DNA of 64,000 nucleotides from Swaminathania salitolerans (GTDB taxonomy: Bacteria > Pseudomonadota > Alphaproteobacteria > Acetobacterales > Acetobacteraceae): NCBI RefSeq assembly GCF_025994315.1, contig NZ_BAQE01000032.1. One strand, 5' to 3'. A program made the translations under genes and the position numbers. The notes beneath the pieces are model-generated. The model was not told the origin of the DNA, searched no databases, and was given only the letters and a program-made list of their open reading frames with translations. The stretch's first letter is position 1. The number at the start of each line of letters is the position of its first letter. Positions 25,286-35,070 of the stretch are shown here, piece after piece.

Positions 25286-27274
25286 ATGCTAGGTAAGTTA
25301 ACCCTTTCGGCGATCCCGCTGGATGTGCCCATTCTTGTCGGCACGTTCACTGGCGTGGTCATCGTCGCACTCGCCGTGCTCGGCGCCATCACCTATTTCG
25401 GGAAATGGGGCTATCTCTGGCGCGAGTGGCTGACCTCGGTCGATCACAAGCGTCTCGGTATCATGTATATCGTGCTCGCGCTCGTCATGCTCTTCCGCGG
25501 CTTTGCCGATGCGATCATGATGCGCAGTCAGCTCGCTCTGGCCTATGCCGGCAACCCGGGCTATCTGCCCCCGCACCATTACGACCAGATCTTCTCCGCT
25601 CATGGCACCATCATGATCTTCTTCATGGCCATGGCGTTCATGACGGGTCTGCTCAACGTCATCGTGCCGCTGCAGATCGGCGCACGCGACGTGGCGTTTC
25701 CGTTCCTGAACTCGCTGAGCTTCTGGATGACCACGATCAGTGCGGTTCTGATCAACGTCTCGCTCTTCATCGGTGAATTCGCCCAGTGCGGCTGGCTGGT
25801 CTATCCGCCTCTGTCCGAGCAGCAGTTCAGCCCTGGCGTCGGTGTGGATTACTACATCTGGGCCGTGCAGCTTGCCGGTGTCGGTACCTTGCTGACAGGC
25901 GTGAACTTCTTCGTCACCATCGTGAAGATGCGCGCTCCGGGCATGGGCTGGATGCAGCTCCCCGTTTTCACCTGGACGGCTTTCGTCACGGTCGTTCTGA
26001 TCATGGCGGTCTTCCCGGTCCTGACGGTCACCCTGGCCGAGCTCGCGCTCGACCGTTATCTGGGCATGCACTTCTTCACCAATTATGGCGGCGGCAGCGT
26101 TCAGCTGTATCTCTCGCTCATCTGGACGTGGGGTCACCCGGAAGTCTACATTCTGGTTCTGCCCGCATTCGGCGTGTTCTCGGAAATCACCCAGACATTC
26201 TCGCGCAAGCCGCTCTTCGGCTATCGCGTGATGGTCTACGCCACGCTCGCGATCGGCGTTCTGTCCTTCATCGTCTGGGCTCACCATTTCTTCACCATGG
26301 GCGCAGGCCCGAACGTCAACGCCTTCTTCGGTGTTGCCACGATGATCATCGCCGTCCCCACGGGCGTGAAGATCTTCAACTGGCTGTTCACCATGTACAA
26401 GGGCCGTATCCAGTTCAACGGCATCATGTACTGGGTCATCGGCTTCATGATCACCTTCTCCATCGGTGGCATGACCGGCGTCATGATGGCGATGCCTGCG
26501 GCCGACTTCGTGCTGCATAACTCGCTGTTCCTGATCGCCCACTTCCACAACGTCATCATCGGCGGTGTGTATTTCGGCTATGTCGCAGGGCTGAACTTCT
26601 GGTGGCCGAAGGTGCTCGGCTTCAAGATGAACGAATCCTGGGGCAAGCGCGCCTTCTGGTGCTGGTTCATCGGCTTCTATCTTGCATTCGTGCCGCTCTA
26701 TATCGCCGGCTTCGAGGGCATGACCCGTCGTATGAACCATTACGACAATGCCGACTGGCACGTTCAGATGCTGATCGCGAGCTTCGGCGCCGCTGTCATC
26801 GCTGTCGGTGTCGTCTGCCAGCTGATGCAGATCTACGTCTCGATCCGCGATCGCAATCTCCCCGAGAGTCGCGATTTCACGGGCGATCCGTGGAATGCCC
26901 GTACGCTCGAATGGTCCATCTCCTCCCCGCCGCCTGCCTATAACTTCGCAGTGGTGCCGGATGTTCACGGTCTGGACACGTTCCACACCGAGAAGCAGAT
27001 CGGCCGTCGCAGCTATGAGGGCAAGACCCTGACCCCGATCCACATGCCGAAGAACACGGCTGCCGGCTTCTTCGTCGGTGCCTTCAGCTTCGTCCTCGGG
27101 TTCTCGGCGATCTGGTACATCTGGTGGCTCGCCGCGCTGGCCCTGATCGGCATCTTCGCTACGGTCATCCTGCGCAGCTTCAACAATGATGTGGATTACT
27201 ACGTCCCGGTCAGCGAAATCGAACGCGACCAGGCCAAGTATGTCCGCTCGCTGACAGCACAGGCGGCAGAATAA
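25286..27274 (+). CDS. cyoB: Cytochrome o ubiquinol oxidase subunit I
   Basis: A 662-residue heme-copper oxidase catalytic subunit with about 15 membrane helices. Ligands are visible: His of the low-spin heme in SAHGTIMIFFMAMAF, Cu-B His and cross-linked Tyr in WGHPEVYIL, the two Cu-B His in WAHHFFTMG, and the high/low-spin heme His pair in LIAHFHNV. It starts 6 bp after cyoA with an AGGGAC site. It forms the O2-reducing and proton-pumping core. Confidence 0.98.
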   Translation: MLGKLTLSAIPLDVPILVGTFTGVVIVALAVLGAITYFGKWGYLWREWLTSVDHKRLGIMYIVLALVMLFRGFADAIMMRSQLALAYAGNPGYLPPHHYDQIFSAHGTIMIFFMAMAFMTGLLNVIVPLQIGARDVAFPFLNSLSFWMTTISAVLINVSLFIGEFAQCGWLVYPPLSEQQFSPGVGVDYYIWAVQLAGVGTLLTGVNFFVTIVKMRAPGMGWMQLPVFTWTAFVTVVLIMAVFPVLTVTLAELALDRYLGMHFFTNYGGGSVQLYLSLIWTWGHPEVYILVLPAFGVFSEITQTFSRKPLFGYRVMVYATLAIGVLSFIVWAHHFFTMGAGPNVNAFFGVATMIIAVPTGVKIFNWLFTMYKGRIQFNGIMYWVIGFMITFSIGGMTGVMMAMPAADFVLHNSLFLIAHFHNVIIGGVYFGYVAGLNFWWPKVLGFKMNESWGKRAFWCWFIGFYLAFVPLYIAGFEGMTRRMNHYDNADWHVQMLIASFGAAVIAVGVVCQLMQIYVSIRDRNLPESRDFTGDPWNARTLEWSISSPPPAYNFAVVPDVHGLDTFHTEKQIGRRSYEGKTLTPIHMPKNTAAGFFVGAFSFVLGFSAIWYIWWLAALALIGIFATVILRSFNNDVDYYVPVSEIERDQAKYVRSLTAQAAE

Positions 27275-27276
27275 AA

Positions 27277-27894
27277 ATGGCAAACATATCCGCAACGCCG
27301 CACGGTACGGCACATGGTATCGACGACCACGAACACCATCACACGAATAATGTGTTCGGGTTCTGGGTCTATCTGATGACGGACTGCGTTCTTTTCGGAA
27401 CGCTGTTCGCGACCTTCGCCGTTCTGCGTACGCAGTTCGCCGGAGGCCCGACGGGCAAGGAGCTGTTCGAACTGAACGGGGTAGGGCTGGAAACAGCCCT
27501 CCTCCTGCTCAGCTCGATCACATTCGGCTTCGGGATGCTCTCGGCCTATGCACGCAAGCAGGGGGCCATGCTCGCATGGCTCGCAGTCACCTTCCTGCTG
27601 GGGCTCGGGTTCCTCGTTCTCGAAGTGCGCGAATTCGCTCACCTCATCCATGAAGGGGCCGGTCCCGACCGCTCCGCGTTCCTCTCGGCGTTCTTCACGC
27701 TGGTTGCGACGCACGGGCTTCACGTGACCTGCGGTCTCATCTGGATTGTCGTTCTGATGGTTCAGAGCTTCAGCTCGCAGGCCTTCAGCACACGCTATAT
27801 GGACAAGCTCCAGTGCCTGAGCCTCTTCTGGCACTTCCTGGATATCGTCTGGATCTGCGTGTTCACCTTCGTTTATCTGTTGAGTGTGATCTGA
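27277..27894 (+). CDS. cyoC: Cytochrome o ubiquinol oxidase subunit III
   Basis: A 205-residue membrane protein with five helices and a His-rich N-terminus (HDDHEHHHTNN-like segment). It has the subunit III signature from FWVYLMTDCVLFGTLFATFA to FHLVEGVDWHFLDIVW-equivalent residues, here LFWHFLDIVWICVFTFVYLL. It stabilises subunit I. It starts only 2 bp after the cyoB stop, and its own stop overlaps cyoD (TGATG). Confidence 0.96.
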   Translation: MANISATPHGTAHGIDDHEHHHTNNVFGFWVYLMTDCVLFGTLFATFAVLRTQFAGGPTGKELFELNGVGLETALLLLSSITFGFGMLSAYARKQGAMLAWLAVTFLLGLGFLVLEVREFAHLIHEGAGPDRSAFLSAFFTLVATHGLHVTCGLIWIVVLMVQSFSSQAFSTRYMDKLQCLSLFWHFLDIVWICVFTFVYLLSVI

Positions 27895-28229
27895 TGAGCC
27901 AAGCATCGACCCATCAACACGAAGGCGAGTCTCACGGCAGCTTCGCCTCGTACATCATCGGCTTCGTGATTGCGGCCATCCTGACGGTTGCGGCTTTCGC
28001 AATCGTCGAGATGCACCTCATGAGCCCGGGCATGACCTTCGGTGTCATAACGGCCCTGGCTGTGGTCCAGATCTTCGTGCATCTGGTCTACTTCCTGCAC
28101 ATGAACAGCAGCTCGAGCCAGTCCTGGAACAACACGGCATTCGCCTTTGCCGTCATCTGCGTCCTGATCATCGTCGGTGGAACGGTCTTCATCATCCACG
28201 ATGTCAGCATGAACATGATGTCGCGCTAG
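27894..28229 (+). CDS. cyoD: Cytochrome o ubiquinol oxidase subunit IV
   Basis: A 111-residue membrane protein with three predicted helices and the subunit IV hallmark VQIFVHLVYFLHMN. The ATG at 27894 overlaps the cyoC stop and is preferred to a longer frame reaching into cyoC. Subunit IV assists assembly of the Cu-B centre. No cyoE (heme O synthase) follows; that gene must be elsewhere. Confidence 0.95.
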   Translation: MSQASTHQHEGESHGSFASYIIGFVIAAILTVAAFAIVEMHLMSPGMTFGVITALAVVQIFVHLVYFLHMNSSSSQSWNNTAFAFAVICVLIIVGGTVFIIHDVSMNMMSR

Positions 28230-28289
28230 GCTCTGCCCAGCCGGTCCGATCCCCCCGGGGGTCGGACCTTTCCGGTTACAACCCCGGAC

Positions 28290-28325
28290 AAAAAAAGCCC
28301 GGAGGGATCATCCTCCGGGCTTTTT
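28290..28325. terminator. Bidirectional terminator between cyoD and fdxA
   Basis: A 9-bp stem GCCCGGAGG / CCTCCGGGC (28297-28305 and 28312-28320) is flanked by A-runs on the left and TTTTT on the right, so it can serve both the cyo operon and the convergent fdxA. Confidence 0.95.
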
Positions 28326-28351
28326 CGTGTTCTGCAGGAAGCTGAAGCGCA

Positions 28352-28684
28352 TCAGTCCTTGTGCGGCTCGGGAGAGAGCATCTCCTCCTTGCCCGGCTTG
28401 TCCTTCCATTCATCCGCATCGGGCATCGCATCGATCTTGCGGGTCAGGTTCGGCCAGAGTTCGGCGTATTTGCGATTGACTTCGAGCCAGGGGGTCGCGC
28501 GGTCGTCGCTGTCGGGCACGATGGCTTCGGCAGGGCATTCCGGTTCGCAGACGCCGCAATCGATGCATTCGTCGGGCTTGATCACCAGGAAGTTCTCGCC
28601 TGCATAGAAGCAATCGACCGGGCAGACCTCCACACAATCCGTATATTTGCAGCGGATGCAGTTTTCGGTGACCACATAGGCCAT
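28352..28684 (-). CDS. fdxA: 7Fe ferredoxin (3Fe-4S/4Fe-4S)
   Basis: A 110-residue ferredoxin of the FdxA type. The clusters are CIRCKYTDCVEVCPVDCF at the N-terminus (one Cys position replaced as in 7Fe proteins) and CIDCGVCEPECP around residue 40. A long acidic C-terminal tail follows, as in alphaproteobacterial FdxA. It is a small cytoplasmic electron carrier; the partner is unknown. It is the last gene of the conserved order helicase / S4 protein / fdxA on the minus strand. Confidence 0.95.
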   Translation of the reverse strand: MAYVVTENCIRCKYTDCVEVCPVDCFYAGENFLVIKPDECIDCGVCEPECPAEAIVPDSDDRATPWLEVNRKYAELWPNLTRKIDAMPDADEWKDKPGKEEMLSPEPHKD

Positions 28685-28844
28685 TGGTGTCTCCGATCGT
28701 AAGCTGGGGCCCGAAGGCCCGGACCGTCCCCCGCGGGGCTGAGAGAGACCCCGTGCGGGCGTATCCTAAAGAGGGATGCCGCAGATAGGCGGAACTTTCC
28801 TTGTCTGGCAAGCATATGTTTGCGTCAGACAGCGTTATCCCGGC

Positions 28845-29132
28845 CTAGTGTGCCCCATTTTCAAGCACAATTTCATAAAGCCGGGCGGCCTCTTGCGCAT
28901 TTCCCCGACGCTCGGCGAGGGCGAGAACCCGCCATATCCGCACCTCGTGGCCCGGATGACCCGGCAGGCCCAGGACATCGCCGATCCGGACCCTGGCGTG
29001 CGGCTTGGTCGTGACCTGCCGGTTGAGGCGGACACGTCCTTTCTCGATCAGTCGCGCGCATTCCTGTCTCTGTCGGCACAGGCGGGCATGCCAGAGCCAC
29101 AGATCCAGACGCTGGTAGTCCGGGACGCTCAT
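28845..29132 (-). CDS. S4-domain RNA-binding protein (Hsp15-like)
   Basis: A 95-residue protein that is mostly one S4 domain: RLDLWLWHARLCRQRQECARL then GRVRLNRQ and later VRIGDVL. It resembles Hsp15/HslR, which binds the 50S subunit-nascent-chain complex after heat shock. Its ATG overlaps the end of the helicase gene, indicating translational coupling and a common RNA-related role. Confidence 0.88.
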   Translation of the reverse strand: MSVPDYQRLDLWLWHARLCRQRQECARLIEKGRVRLNRQVTTKPHARVRIGDVLGLPGHPGHEVRIWRVLALAERRGNAQEAARLYEIVLENGAH

Positions 29133-31666
29133 CGGGTGGCACCCGATCTGCGCGTCAGTCCGGCGAGCACTGCAAAGGGGCTGTCCGGCTCGCGGGGGCG
29201 TGGCGGTCTCTTCCCCTTGTCGTGGCGGACGCGTCCATGGCGCAGCGATCCGAGAATCATGAAAGGGGCAGGGGGACCGTATTGCCCGGGTGCCGGTGTG
29301 GCGGCAGGTCTTGTCCTGACCGGCATGTCGCTTAGGATCTGCAGGAGCAAAGACGGCTTGATGCCGAACCGCGAAGCCAGATCCCGCGGCAGGGGGCTCG
29401 GTCCGCCACGCACCGTATGTCGCACCGTCTCGAGAAGACGTTCGTAACGGTCGAGGCGCATCCTGACTCCACCGACCGGCACCCAGCCCAGAGCCGACAG
29501 CATGGCGTCACCGAGGCCGGGCAGGGTGGTTCGCGTCGCATCATATGCGGGAACGGGTTTCTGGAGCCAGAGGGCGATCAGTCTGGCGCGCAGGGCCATG
29601 GGAGCCGGTTTGAGCAGCGCCGGCATGAAGACTGCCCGGCTGCCGACCAGAATTCCGAGTTTTTTCATGCGACTGCGATCCTGATGGGGATGAAGATCGG
29701 GCTCGCCGGGCAAAAGCGGAGCGACGCCTCCGTTCTCGATAAGGCGATGCGTCACCCCGCGCAGCGCGGCCGAAGGCCCTGCAACCGCATCGAGCGCAAA
29801 GAGCGGTGCGAGAATGCGTCTGATTTCGGCATGGCTGAACCGTACGAGACGCTCCCTGACCTGATCGCGCTGTCTGGAATCCGAGAACTCGCCGCCGGGA
29901 ATCGTTACCCCGGGAGCGAGCAGGCTGCTGCCACGCGCCAGACGGGCGATCTCGACATCGTTCCAGCTGAGCATACCGCTTTCGGGTGAAAGACCGAACG
30001 CCGTGTCCTCGGCGTCGACCAGGGCGCGCACCCTGCGCGGAATCTCGTGCAGCAAGGCCCGGCGCCCCGCCCGCAGCATCAGTTTGCGCTCGGGGAGATC
30101 CTCCTCGCGATCGGGGCGGAGCGTGAATCCCTCGATGGTGCCGACTGCGTGTCCCTCGACGATGACCTGCCCGTTCTGCGTGACCGCCGAAAGGAGGTCT
30201 CCCGACCCCTCCTGGTCGAGACGACGCAGGAGCGATGTGGCACGTCGATCGACGAAGCGGGCGGTCAGGCGCTCATGCAGGACATCCGAGAGAAGATCCT
30301 CGATTTCCCGGGTGCGCTCCTGCCAGTGTCGGGCGCGTCGACTCCATTCGGAACGGGCCGCGACATAGGCGCAGACGCGTATCCCCGTCAGTCGGTGCAT
30401 GAGTGTGTCGATATCGCCCTCGAGGCGGGAAAACCCGGCGATATGGGAGTCGAACCAGTGGCCCGGTATTTCCCCGTCCTGCTGCAGATGGAGATAGAGC
30501 TTCTGGCAAAGCCGCGTGTGCGAATCGTCGCCGAGCTTGCGGAAATCAGGGATCTGGCAGACGTCCCAGAGCAGGCTCGTCGCCTTCTCCCCGCGCGCGG
30601 TCTCGAGAATGTCGCGCTCGCCCGCAAGGCTTTCGAGCGTGAGGATATCCGAAGCCGGTCGGCCCGCGACGAGGCCGCGTTGCGGAGGGGGCATGTTCAG
30701 ACTGGCGAGAAGCGCGCCGGGTGTCGAGAAATCGAGTGCGGCGTTCCGCCAGCTGACCCGCTGCACCGGATCGAAGCGATGCCCCTCGATGGCTTCCACC
30801 AGGGTCTCTCCCATGGGGCGGGAGTCGCCAGTGGTGCCGAAGGAGCCATCCTTCATGCCGCGACCGGCGCGGCCTGCGATCTGTGCGCATTCCTGGGCGG
30901 TGAGGGGACGAAGCGTCGCGCCGTCGAATTTGGTCAGAGAGGCCAAAGCGACGTGATTGACGTCCATGTTGAGGCCCATGCCGATGGCATCGGTCGCGAC
31001 AAGATAATCGACATCCTTGTTCTGGTAGAGCTCGACCTGGGCATTGCGCGTGCGTGGCGAGAGCTGCCCCATGATCAGGGCGCAGCCGCCCCGCCTCCTG
31101 CGGATGACTTCGGCGATGGCATAGACCTCCGCAGCCGAGAAGGCGACGATGGCCGAGCGGGGCGGAAGTCGCGAGAGCTTGATATGGCCGTCATGGACCA
31201 GATGCGAGAGACGGGGGCGGATGTCGATCTCGATCCCCGGAACCAGACGCTGGAGCAGGGGGCGGATCGTCTCGGCCCCGAGAAACAGCGTCTCGACCGC
31301 GCCGCGTGCATTCAGCAGGCGATCGGTGAAGACATGGCCGCGATCCGGATCGCTGCTGAGCTGGATCTCGTCGACCGCCAGAAACTCGACCGGCCGCGCC
31401 AGAGGCATGGCCTCGGTGGTGCAGGAGAACCATTTCGCCTCGGGTGGGACGATCTTTTCCTCCCCCGTGATCAGGGCGACATGTCTCGCCCCCTTGAGCC
31501 GCACCATACGTTCGTAATTTTCCCGGGCGAGAAGCCTGAGGGGAAAACCTATGATTCCGGAGGCATGGGCCAGCATGCGTTCCAGGGCGTAATGCGTCTT
31601 GCCGGTATTGGTCGGTCCGAGCACGGCGCGAACGCGGCGGGGCATTGAGTGATGCGGGCGCTTCAT
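29129..31666 (-). CDS. Suv3-like DExH-box RNA/DNA helicase
   Basis: About 845 residues. Walker A is GPTNTGKTHYALERML near the N-terminus. The Walker B equivalent reads VDEIQL, as in the mitochondrial Suv3 family. The second RecA domain has QIAGRAGRGMKDG (motif VI). The long C-terminal region includes the Suv3-type helical segment. Alphaproteobacterial homologues are presumed RNA helicases. The ATG at 31666 is chosen; the frame can be extended six codons to a TTG, or shortened to MPRRVRAVLG at 31645. It is the first gene of the S4/fdxA set. Confidence 0.9.
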   Translation of the reverse strand: MKRPHHSMPRRVRAVLGPTNTGKTHYALERMLAHASGIIGFPLRLLARENYERMVRLKGARHVALITGEEKIVPPEAKWFSCTTEAMPLARPVEFLAVDEIQLSSDPDRGHVFTDRLLNARGAVETLFLGAETIRPLLQRLVPGIEIDIRPRLSHLVHDGHIKLSRLPPRSAIVAFSAAEVYAIAEVIRRRRGGCALIMGQLSPRTRNAQVELYQNKDVDYLVATDAIGMGLNMDVNHVALASLTKFDGATLRPLTAQECAQIAGRAGRGMKDGSFGTTGDSRPMGETLVEAIEGHRFDPVQRVSWRNAALDFSTPGALLASLNMPPPQRGLVAGRPASDILTLESLAGERDILETARGEKATSLLWDVCQIPDFRKLGDDSHTRLCQKLYLHLQQDGEIPGHWFDSHIAGFSRLEGDIDTLMHRLTGIRVCAYVAARSEWSRRARHWQERTREIEDLLSDVLHERLTARFVDRRATSLLRRLDQEGSGDLLSAVTQNGQVIVEGHAVGTIEGFTLRPDREEDLPERKLMLRAGRRALLHEIPRRVRALVDAEDTAFGLSPESGMLSWNDVEIARLARGSSLLAPGVTIPGGEFSDSRQRDQVRERLVRFSHAEIRRILAPLFALDAVAGPSAALRGVTHRLIENGGVAPLLPGEPDLHPHQDRSRMKKLGILVGSRAVFMPALLKPAPMALRARLIALWLQKPVPAYDATRTTLPGLGDAMLSALGWVPVGGVRMRLDRYERLLETVRHTVRGGPSPLPRDLASRFGIKPSLLLQILSDMPVRTRPAATPAPGQYGPPAPFMILGSLRHGRVRHDKGKRPPRPREPDSPFAVLAGLTRRSGATR

Positions 31667-31734
31667 GGCCTGATGCTTTCGCAAGGGGACGGGAATTGCA
31701 AGACGCGGCCCGGACTGGCACAGCTCGGGGTCTC

Positions 31735-33186
31735 ATGAATCCAGGTGTGAAAGTGGCCGAAATGCGTGATCCGGAACAACTCTGTCTCGTCAGCGAGGGA
31801 ACGTCCGAAGCGGATACGGCGCGGACCGTACATATCGTGGACGAGGCGACGAACATCAATGATCTGCTCGGGGCCTGTCCGGAGGCGCTGCGGGAAATTC
31901 ACGGCAGGGAGCAGCCGGGTCGCCTCTATCTCGTGCCGGGAGAGGCGGGAAGTGCGCGCGGGGTGGCCCATGCGGTGTTCGTCTGTGCGACCGACCTACG
32001 CGATGCCGCACAGTTCGGCGCGCTCGCAACCGGGCTGCCCGCCGGGCTCTGGCGTCCGTCGATCGGGGCCGAACTCGAAACGCGATGCGGTTTCCTGCAA
32101 GAGGATCTCATCCTCGGCTTCTGTATGGGGGCCTATGACTTCGCGATCGGGAGGGATTGCAGCTTCGAGACGAAACTGGTCTGCCCTCCCGGGCCTGTTC
32201 CGGCGCCGGCTCTGGCTCTCGCCCGGGCGACATGGCTCGGTCGGGATCTCGTGAACATGCCCGCCAATCTCCTGGGTCCTTCGGAGCTCGCGGCTTCGGC
32301 CCGGGACGCTCTCGCAGGGAGAGGGGCCACCTGCACCGTCATCGAGGGAGAGGCGCTGACACGCGCCTATCCCTGCCTTGCCGCTGTCGGGGCAGGAAGC
32401 GACCGCCCACCCGTGGTCTTCCATGCGTGCTGGAAGGGAAGTACCGCCGGTGCGGATGCGCCGCTTCTGTCGCTGGTGGGCAAGGGCGTGTGCTTCGATA
32501 CCGGCGGCTACGATATCAAACCGGCTTCCGGCATGTTGCGCATGAAGAAGGATATGGGTGGCGCAGCCCTGATGCTGGCGCTTGCCTGCGTGATCGTCGA
32601 ACAGGATCTCCCCATCCGTCTCGAGCTGCGGCTCGGCTGCGTCGAAAACAGCATCTCGGGCCATGCGATGCGTCCGGGCGATATTCTCACCACCCGTGCG
32701 GGGCTTACCGTCGAGGTCGGTAATACCGATGCGGAAGGGCGTCTCGTCCTGTGCGATCTGCTCAGCGAGGCCTGCGAGAGCAAGCCGTCCTGGCTTCTGG
32801 ACGCAGCGACTCTGACCGGCGCGGCGCGTGTCGCCCTCGGTCCGGATCTTCCGGCCCTGTTCACGAATGACGAGAATTTCGGCCGGACCCTGCTCGAGGC
32901 AGGGCAATCGGTGGGAGATGCCATGTGGCAATTGCCACTCTGGCATGGTTACGACGCATGGCTCCGCCGAAAAACCGCCAGTCTGGGCAATGTCACCGAC
33001 AAGCCGATGGCCGGGGCCATTACTGCTGCTTTATTTCTGCAGCACTTCGTATCGGCTGGAACCCGCTGGGTACATATCGACACCTATGCCTGGAACGACT
33101 CTGCGAGAACTGGAAAACCCGAGGGAGGAGAGACGCTCGGTCTCAGGGCGCTTCATGCCTCAACATTACGTATGATTAATGAATGA
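31735..33186 (+). CDS. Leucyl aminopeptidase family (M17) metallopeptidase
   Basis: A 483-residue M17 peptidase. The catalytic domain is clear: GVCFDTGGYDIKPASGMLRMKKDM with the metal-binding Lys/Asp, and the signature NTDAEGRLVLCD. The N-terminal domain is poorly conserved, as usual. It removes N-terminal residues from peptides in the cytoplasm. The start is chosen at ATG 31735, with a weak ribosome-binding site; the open frame extends 30 codons further upstream, into the 5' part of the divergent helicase. Confidence 0.93.
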   Translation: MNPGVKVAEMRDPEQLCLVSEGTSEADTARTVHIVDEATNINDLLGACPEALREIHGREQPGRLYLVPGEAGSARGVAHAVFVCATDLRDAAQFGALATGLPAGLWRPSIGAELETRCGFLQEDLILGFCMGAYDFAIGRDCSFETKLVCPPGPVPAPALALARATWLGRDLVNMPANLLGPSELAASARDALAGRGATCTVIEGEALTRAYPCLAAVGAGSDRPPVVFHACWKGSTAGADAPLLSLVGKGVCFDTGGYDIKPASGMLRMKKDMGGAALMLALACVIVEQDLPIRLELRLGCVENSISGHAMRPGDILTTRAGLTVEVGNTDAEGRLVLCDLLSEACESKPSWLLDAATLTGAARVALGPDLPALFTNDENFGRTLLEAGQSVGDAMWQLPLWHGYDAWLRRKTASLGNVTDKPMAGAITAALFLQHFVSAGTRWVHIDTYAWNDSARTGKPEGGETLGLRALHASTLRMINE

Positions 33187-33495
33187 GCAGGGCGCGCGCC
33201 ATCTACCAGGCTGAGCTTCAACAAAAAGATACTAAACCGATTGCCGAAACGAACCTATATGACCTCGTATCGTTTTACGGTTGCTCGAAGGCTCAGCAAC
33301 GATAACCGGGAAGTAAACCGGGCCCTTCCTGAGAGCATGCGTAGACAGGACACGCACCCAAGGCGTGGCATCCCCCGAACAACCGCTGGCCGGTCGAGAG
33401 CGATCCGGTTTTCCGGTCGGTGAGGGGGTGGCTTACTTGGGCGACGGGTGAGACCACAAGCCGCCGCCTAGTGCGACGCATTTAGGAGTATTTTC
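33187..33495 (+). other. Spacer upstream of the MarR gene
   Basis: 309 bp without a credible gene. It holds an inverted repeat GTTGCT-N9-AGCAAC (33280-33285 / 33295-33300) and further GC-rich self-complementary stretches up to 33470, so it may be a structured leader. No known RNA family is recognised. No intrinsic terminator was seen for the peptidase gene. Confidence 0.4.
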
Positions 33496-33900
33496 ATGGC
33501 CCAGGCTCAGAACGACCAGATGCTCAACCTTCTGCGTGACACGATCGTCTCCCTCGTGCGCAAGGACGGGCCCGACCTCTCGGCGCGTCAGCTCGGCGTT
33601 TTCCTGACCTGTTATCTTCAGGATGGCGCCCATACGGTGCGCGGCCTCGCCCAGGAGCTGAATGTCTCCAAGCCCGCCATCACCCGCGCGCTCGACCGTC
33701 TCGGCGAACTCGATCTGGCCCGCCGCAAGGTCGATCCCCTGGATCGCCGTTCGGTCCTCGTGCAGCGCACGCTCAAGGGCTCCGCGTTCCTGCGCGAGAT
33801 GCGCTCGCTCATGAGCGAGGCCTCAGGCCCGGTGAAGGCGACGACGAAGACGAGCCGCGGCTCCGTCGAGCGCATGAACGTCCGCCGTGTCGCTGGCTGA
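33496..33900 (+). CDS. MarR-family winged-helix regulator
   Basis: A 134-residue protein with a MarR-type winged helix: SARQLGVFLTCYL, then GLAQELNVSKPAITRALDRLGELDLARR, and the wing DPLDRRSVLVQ. It lacks the long N- and C-terminal dimerisation helices of classical MarR, as in a short alphaproteobacterial subgroup. Targets are unknown. AGGAG precedes the ATG. It is a single-gene unit with its own terminator. Confidence 0.88.
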   Translation: MAQAQNDQMLNLLRDTIVSLVRKDGPDLSARQLGVFLTCYLQDGAHTVRGLAQELNVSKPAITRALDRLGELDLARRKVDPLDRRSVLVQRTLKGSAFLREMRSLMSEASGPVKATTKTSRGSVERMNVRRVAG

Positions 33901-34008
33901 GTATACATCCCGGTGAAGGCGGGGCGAGGCGCAGGCGTCTCCGCTCCCTCGTTCCCTGATTTCCGGATCCGGTAATCCCGGCCTCGGAAATGCAGAATCG
34001 GCAATTGG

Positions 34009-34046
34009 AAAACCGCCCCGATCGTATATCGGAGGCGGTTTTTTTT
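34009..34046 (+). terminator. Intrinsic terminator after the MarR gene
   Basis: A stem of AACCGCC with AGGCGGTT, with an inner CGAT/ATCG extension and loop CGTAT, ends in eight T (34039-34046). Confidence 0.85.
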
Positions 34047-34065
34047 GTTCGGGAGATCCGGGCTT

Positions 34066-35070
34066 CTACCATGCCCCCGATATGTGGCGGCGTGCCCGGG
34101 CGAGGACATAGAGACCCCAGCCGAGTTGGGGCGCCAGAAGCAGCGCGAGCCGCGCGGGCATGTCCAGAGGCGCGAGACCGATGGCTCCGCCCCAAAGAAC
34201 GAATCCCCAGTGCAGCAGGGTGACGGCGGGAGCGGGAATGCCGCTGCGCACGGCCAGCTGGTAGAGATGGCCGCGATGCGCCTCGGTGAGCCTGTTCCCC
34301 GCAAAGCCGCGGCGAACCAGCGTGAAGGCCACATCGCCCAGAATCCCGGCGAGGAGGAAGAGCGGCATCCATGGAGCGGTGCTGCGAAGCATGGCTTCGA
34401 GACCGAGCCATGAAAGGGCAAGACCCGCGCCCTGACTGCCCACATCGCCCATGAATATGCGGGCGCGGGGGAAATTGAAGGGCAGGAAGGCGAGAAGCGC
34501 GCAGCCGAGCAGAAGAGCCGCATTCCGCAAGAGGGTTTCCCCATCGAGGTGGAACAGCAGCGCCAGACCGAGCGAGGAGAGCGCCATCGATCCCGACGCC
34601 AGACCGTTGAGCCCGTCGATGAAATTCAGCGCGTTGGTCACGTAAACGAGCCAGAGAAATCCGGGGAGAGCGCAGGCGAGATAGAGGGGCAGCGCAGCTG
34701 GACCCTCCGGGAAAGCGAGGGTGACGATCACCACGAGCGCTGCGGCTCCCCCCTGGACTGCGAGTTTCGCCATTGCAGGGTAGGAGTGGATGTCGTCGCG
34801 CCAGGAGAAGAAGGCCAGTCCGGCGATGGCGATTTCGGGCAGCAGCAGGGACCATCCGGGCAGATGTCCCGTGAGCCCGATATGATCGAGGGGGAGGGCG
34901 ATCAGAAAGGCGGTGACGATCCCGACTCCACCGCCTTTCGGAGTCGGTCTCTCATGCGAGCTCCTGTGCCCCGGAACGTCCATTACCCCGACCGAAACCA
35001 TGCGGCGCACGAGCCCCGCACTGAGAATACAGGCGACAAGGCAGGACAGGATCAGGGGTATCATCGACAT
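34066..35070 (-). CDS. WecA/MraY-type polyprenyl-phosphate sugar-phosphate transferase
   Basis: A 334-residue protein with about ten membrane helices. It has the GT4/PNPT signatures: HRSSHERPTPKGGG near the N-terminus, the Mg-binding WRDD, NALNFIDGLNG, MGDVGSQGAG and the cytoplasmic EAHRGHLYQL. The family transfers a sugar-1-phosphate from a UDP-sugar to undecaprenyl phosphate, the first step of O-antigen or exopolysaccharide units. It is divergent from the 4,6-dehydratase gene, 83 bp away, so the two probably serve one envelope glycan. Confidence 0.92.
   Translation of the reverse strand: MSMIPLILSCLVACILSAGLVRRMVSVGVMDVPGHRSSHERPTPKGGGVGIVTAFLIALPLDHIGLTGHLPGWSLLLPEIAIAGLAFFSWRDDIHSYPAMAKLAVQGGAAALVVIVTLAFPEGPAALPLYLACALPGFLWLVYVTNALNFIDGLNGLASGSMALSSLGLALLFHLDGETLLRNAALLLGCALLAFLPFNFPRARIFMGDVGSQGAGLALSWLGLEAMLRSTAPWMPLFLLAGILGDVAFTLVRRGFAGNRLTEAHRGHLYQLAVRSGIPAPAVTLLHWGFVLWGGAIGLAPLDMPARLALLLAPQLGWGLYVLARARRHISGAW

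Noticed and set aside
25298..27313. A 671-codon minus-strand frame opposite cyoB
   Set aside because: The charged, repeat-like composition arises from reverse reading of a membrane protein gene; no start signals.
33241..33423. A 60-codon frame upstream of the MarR gene
   Set aside because: Short, Arg-rich, no ribosome-binding site; the region is better read as a leader.
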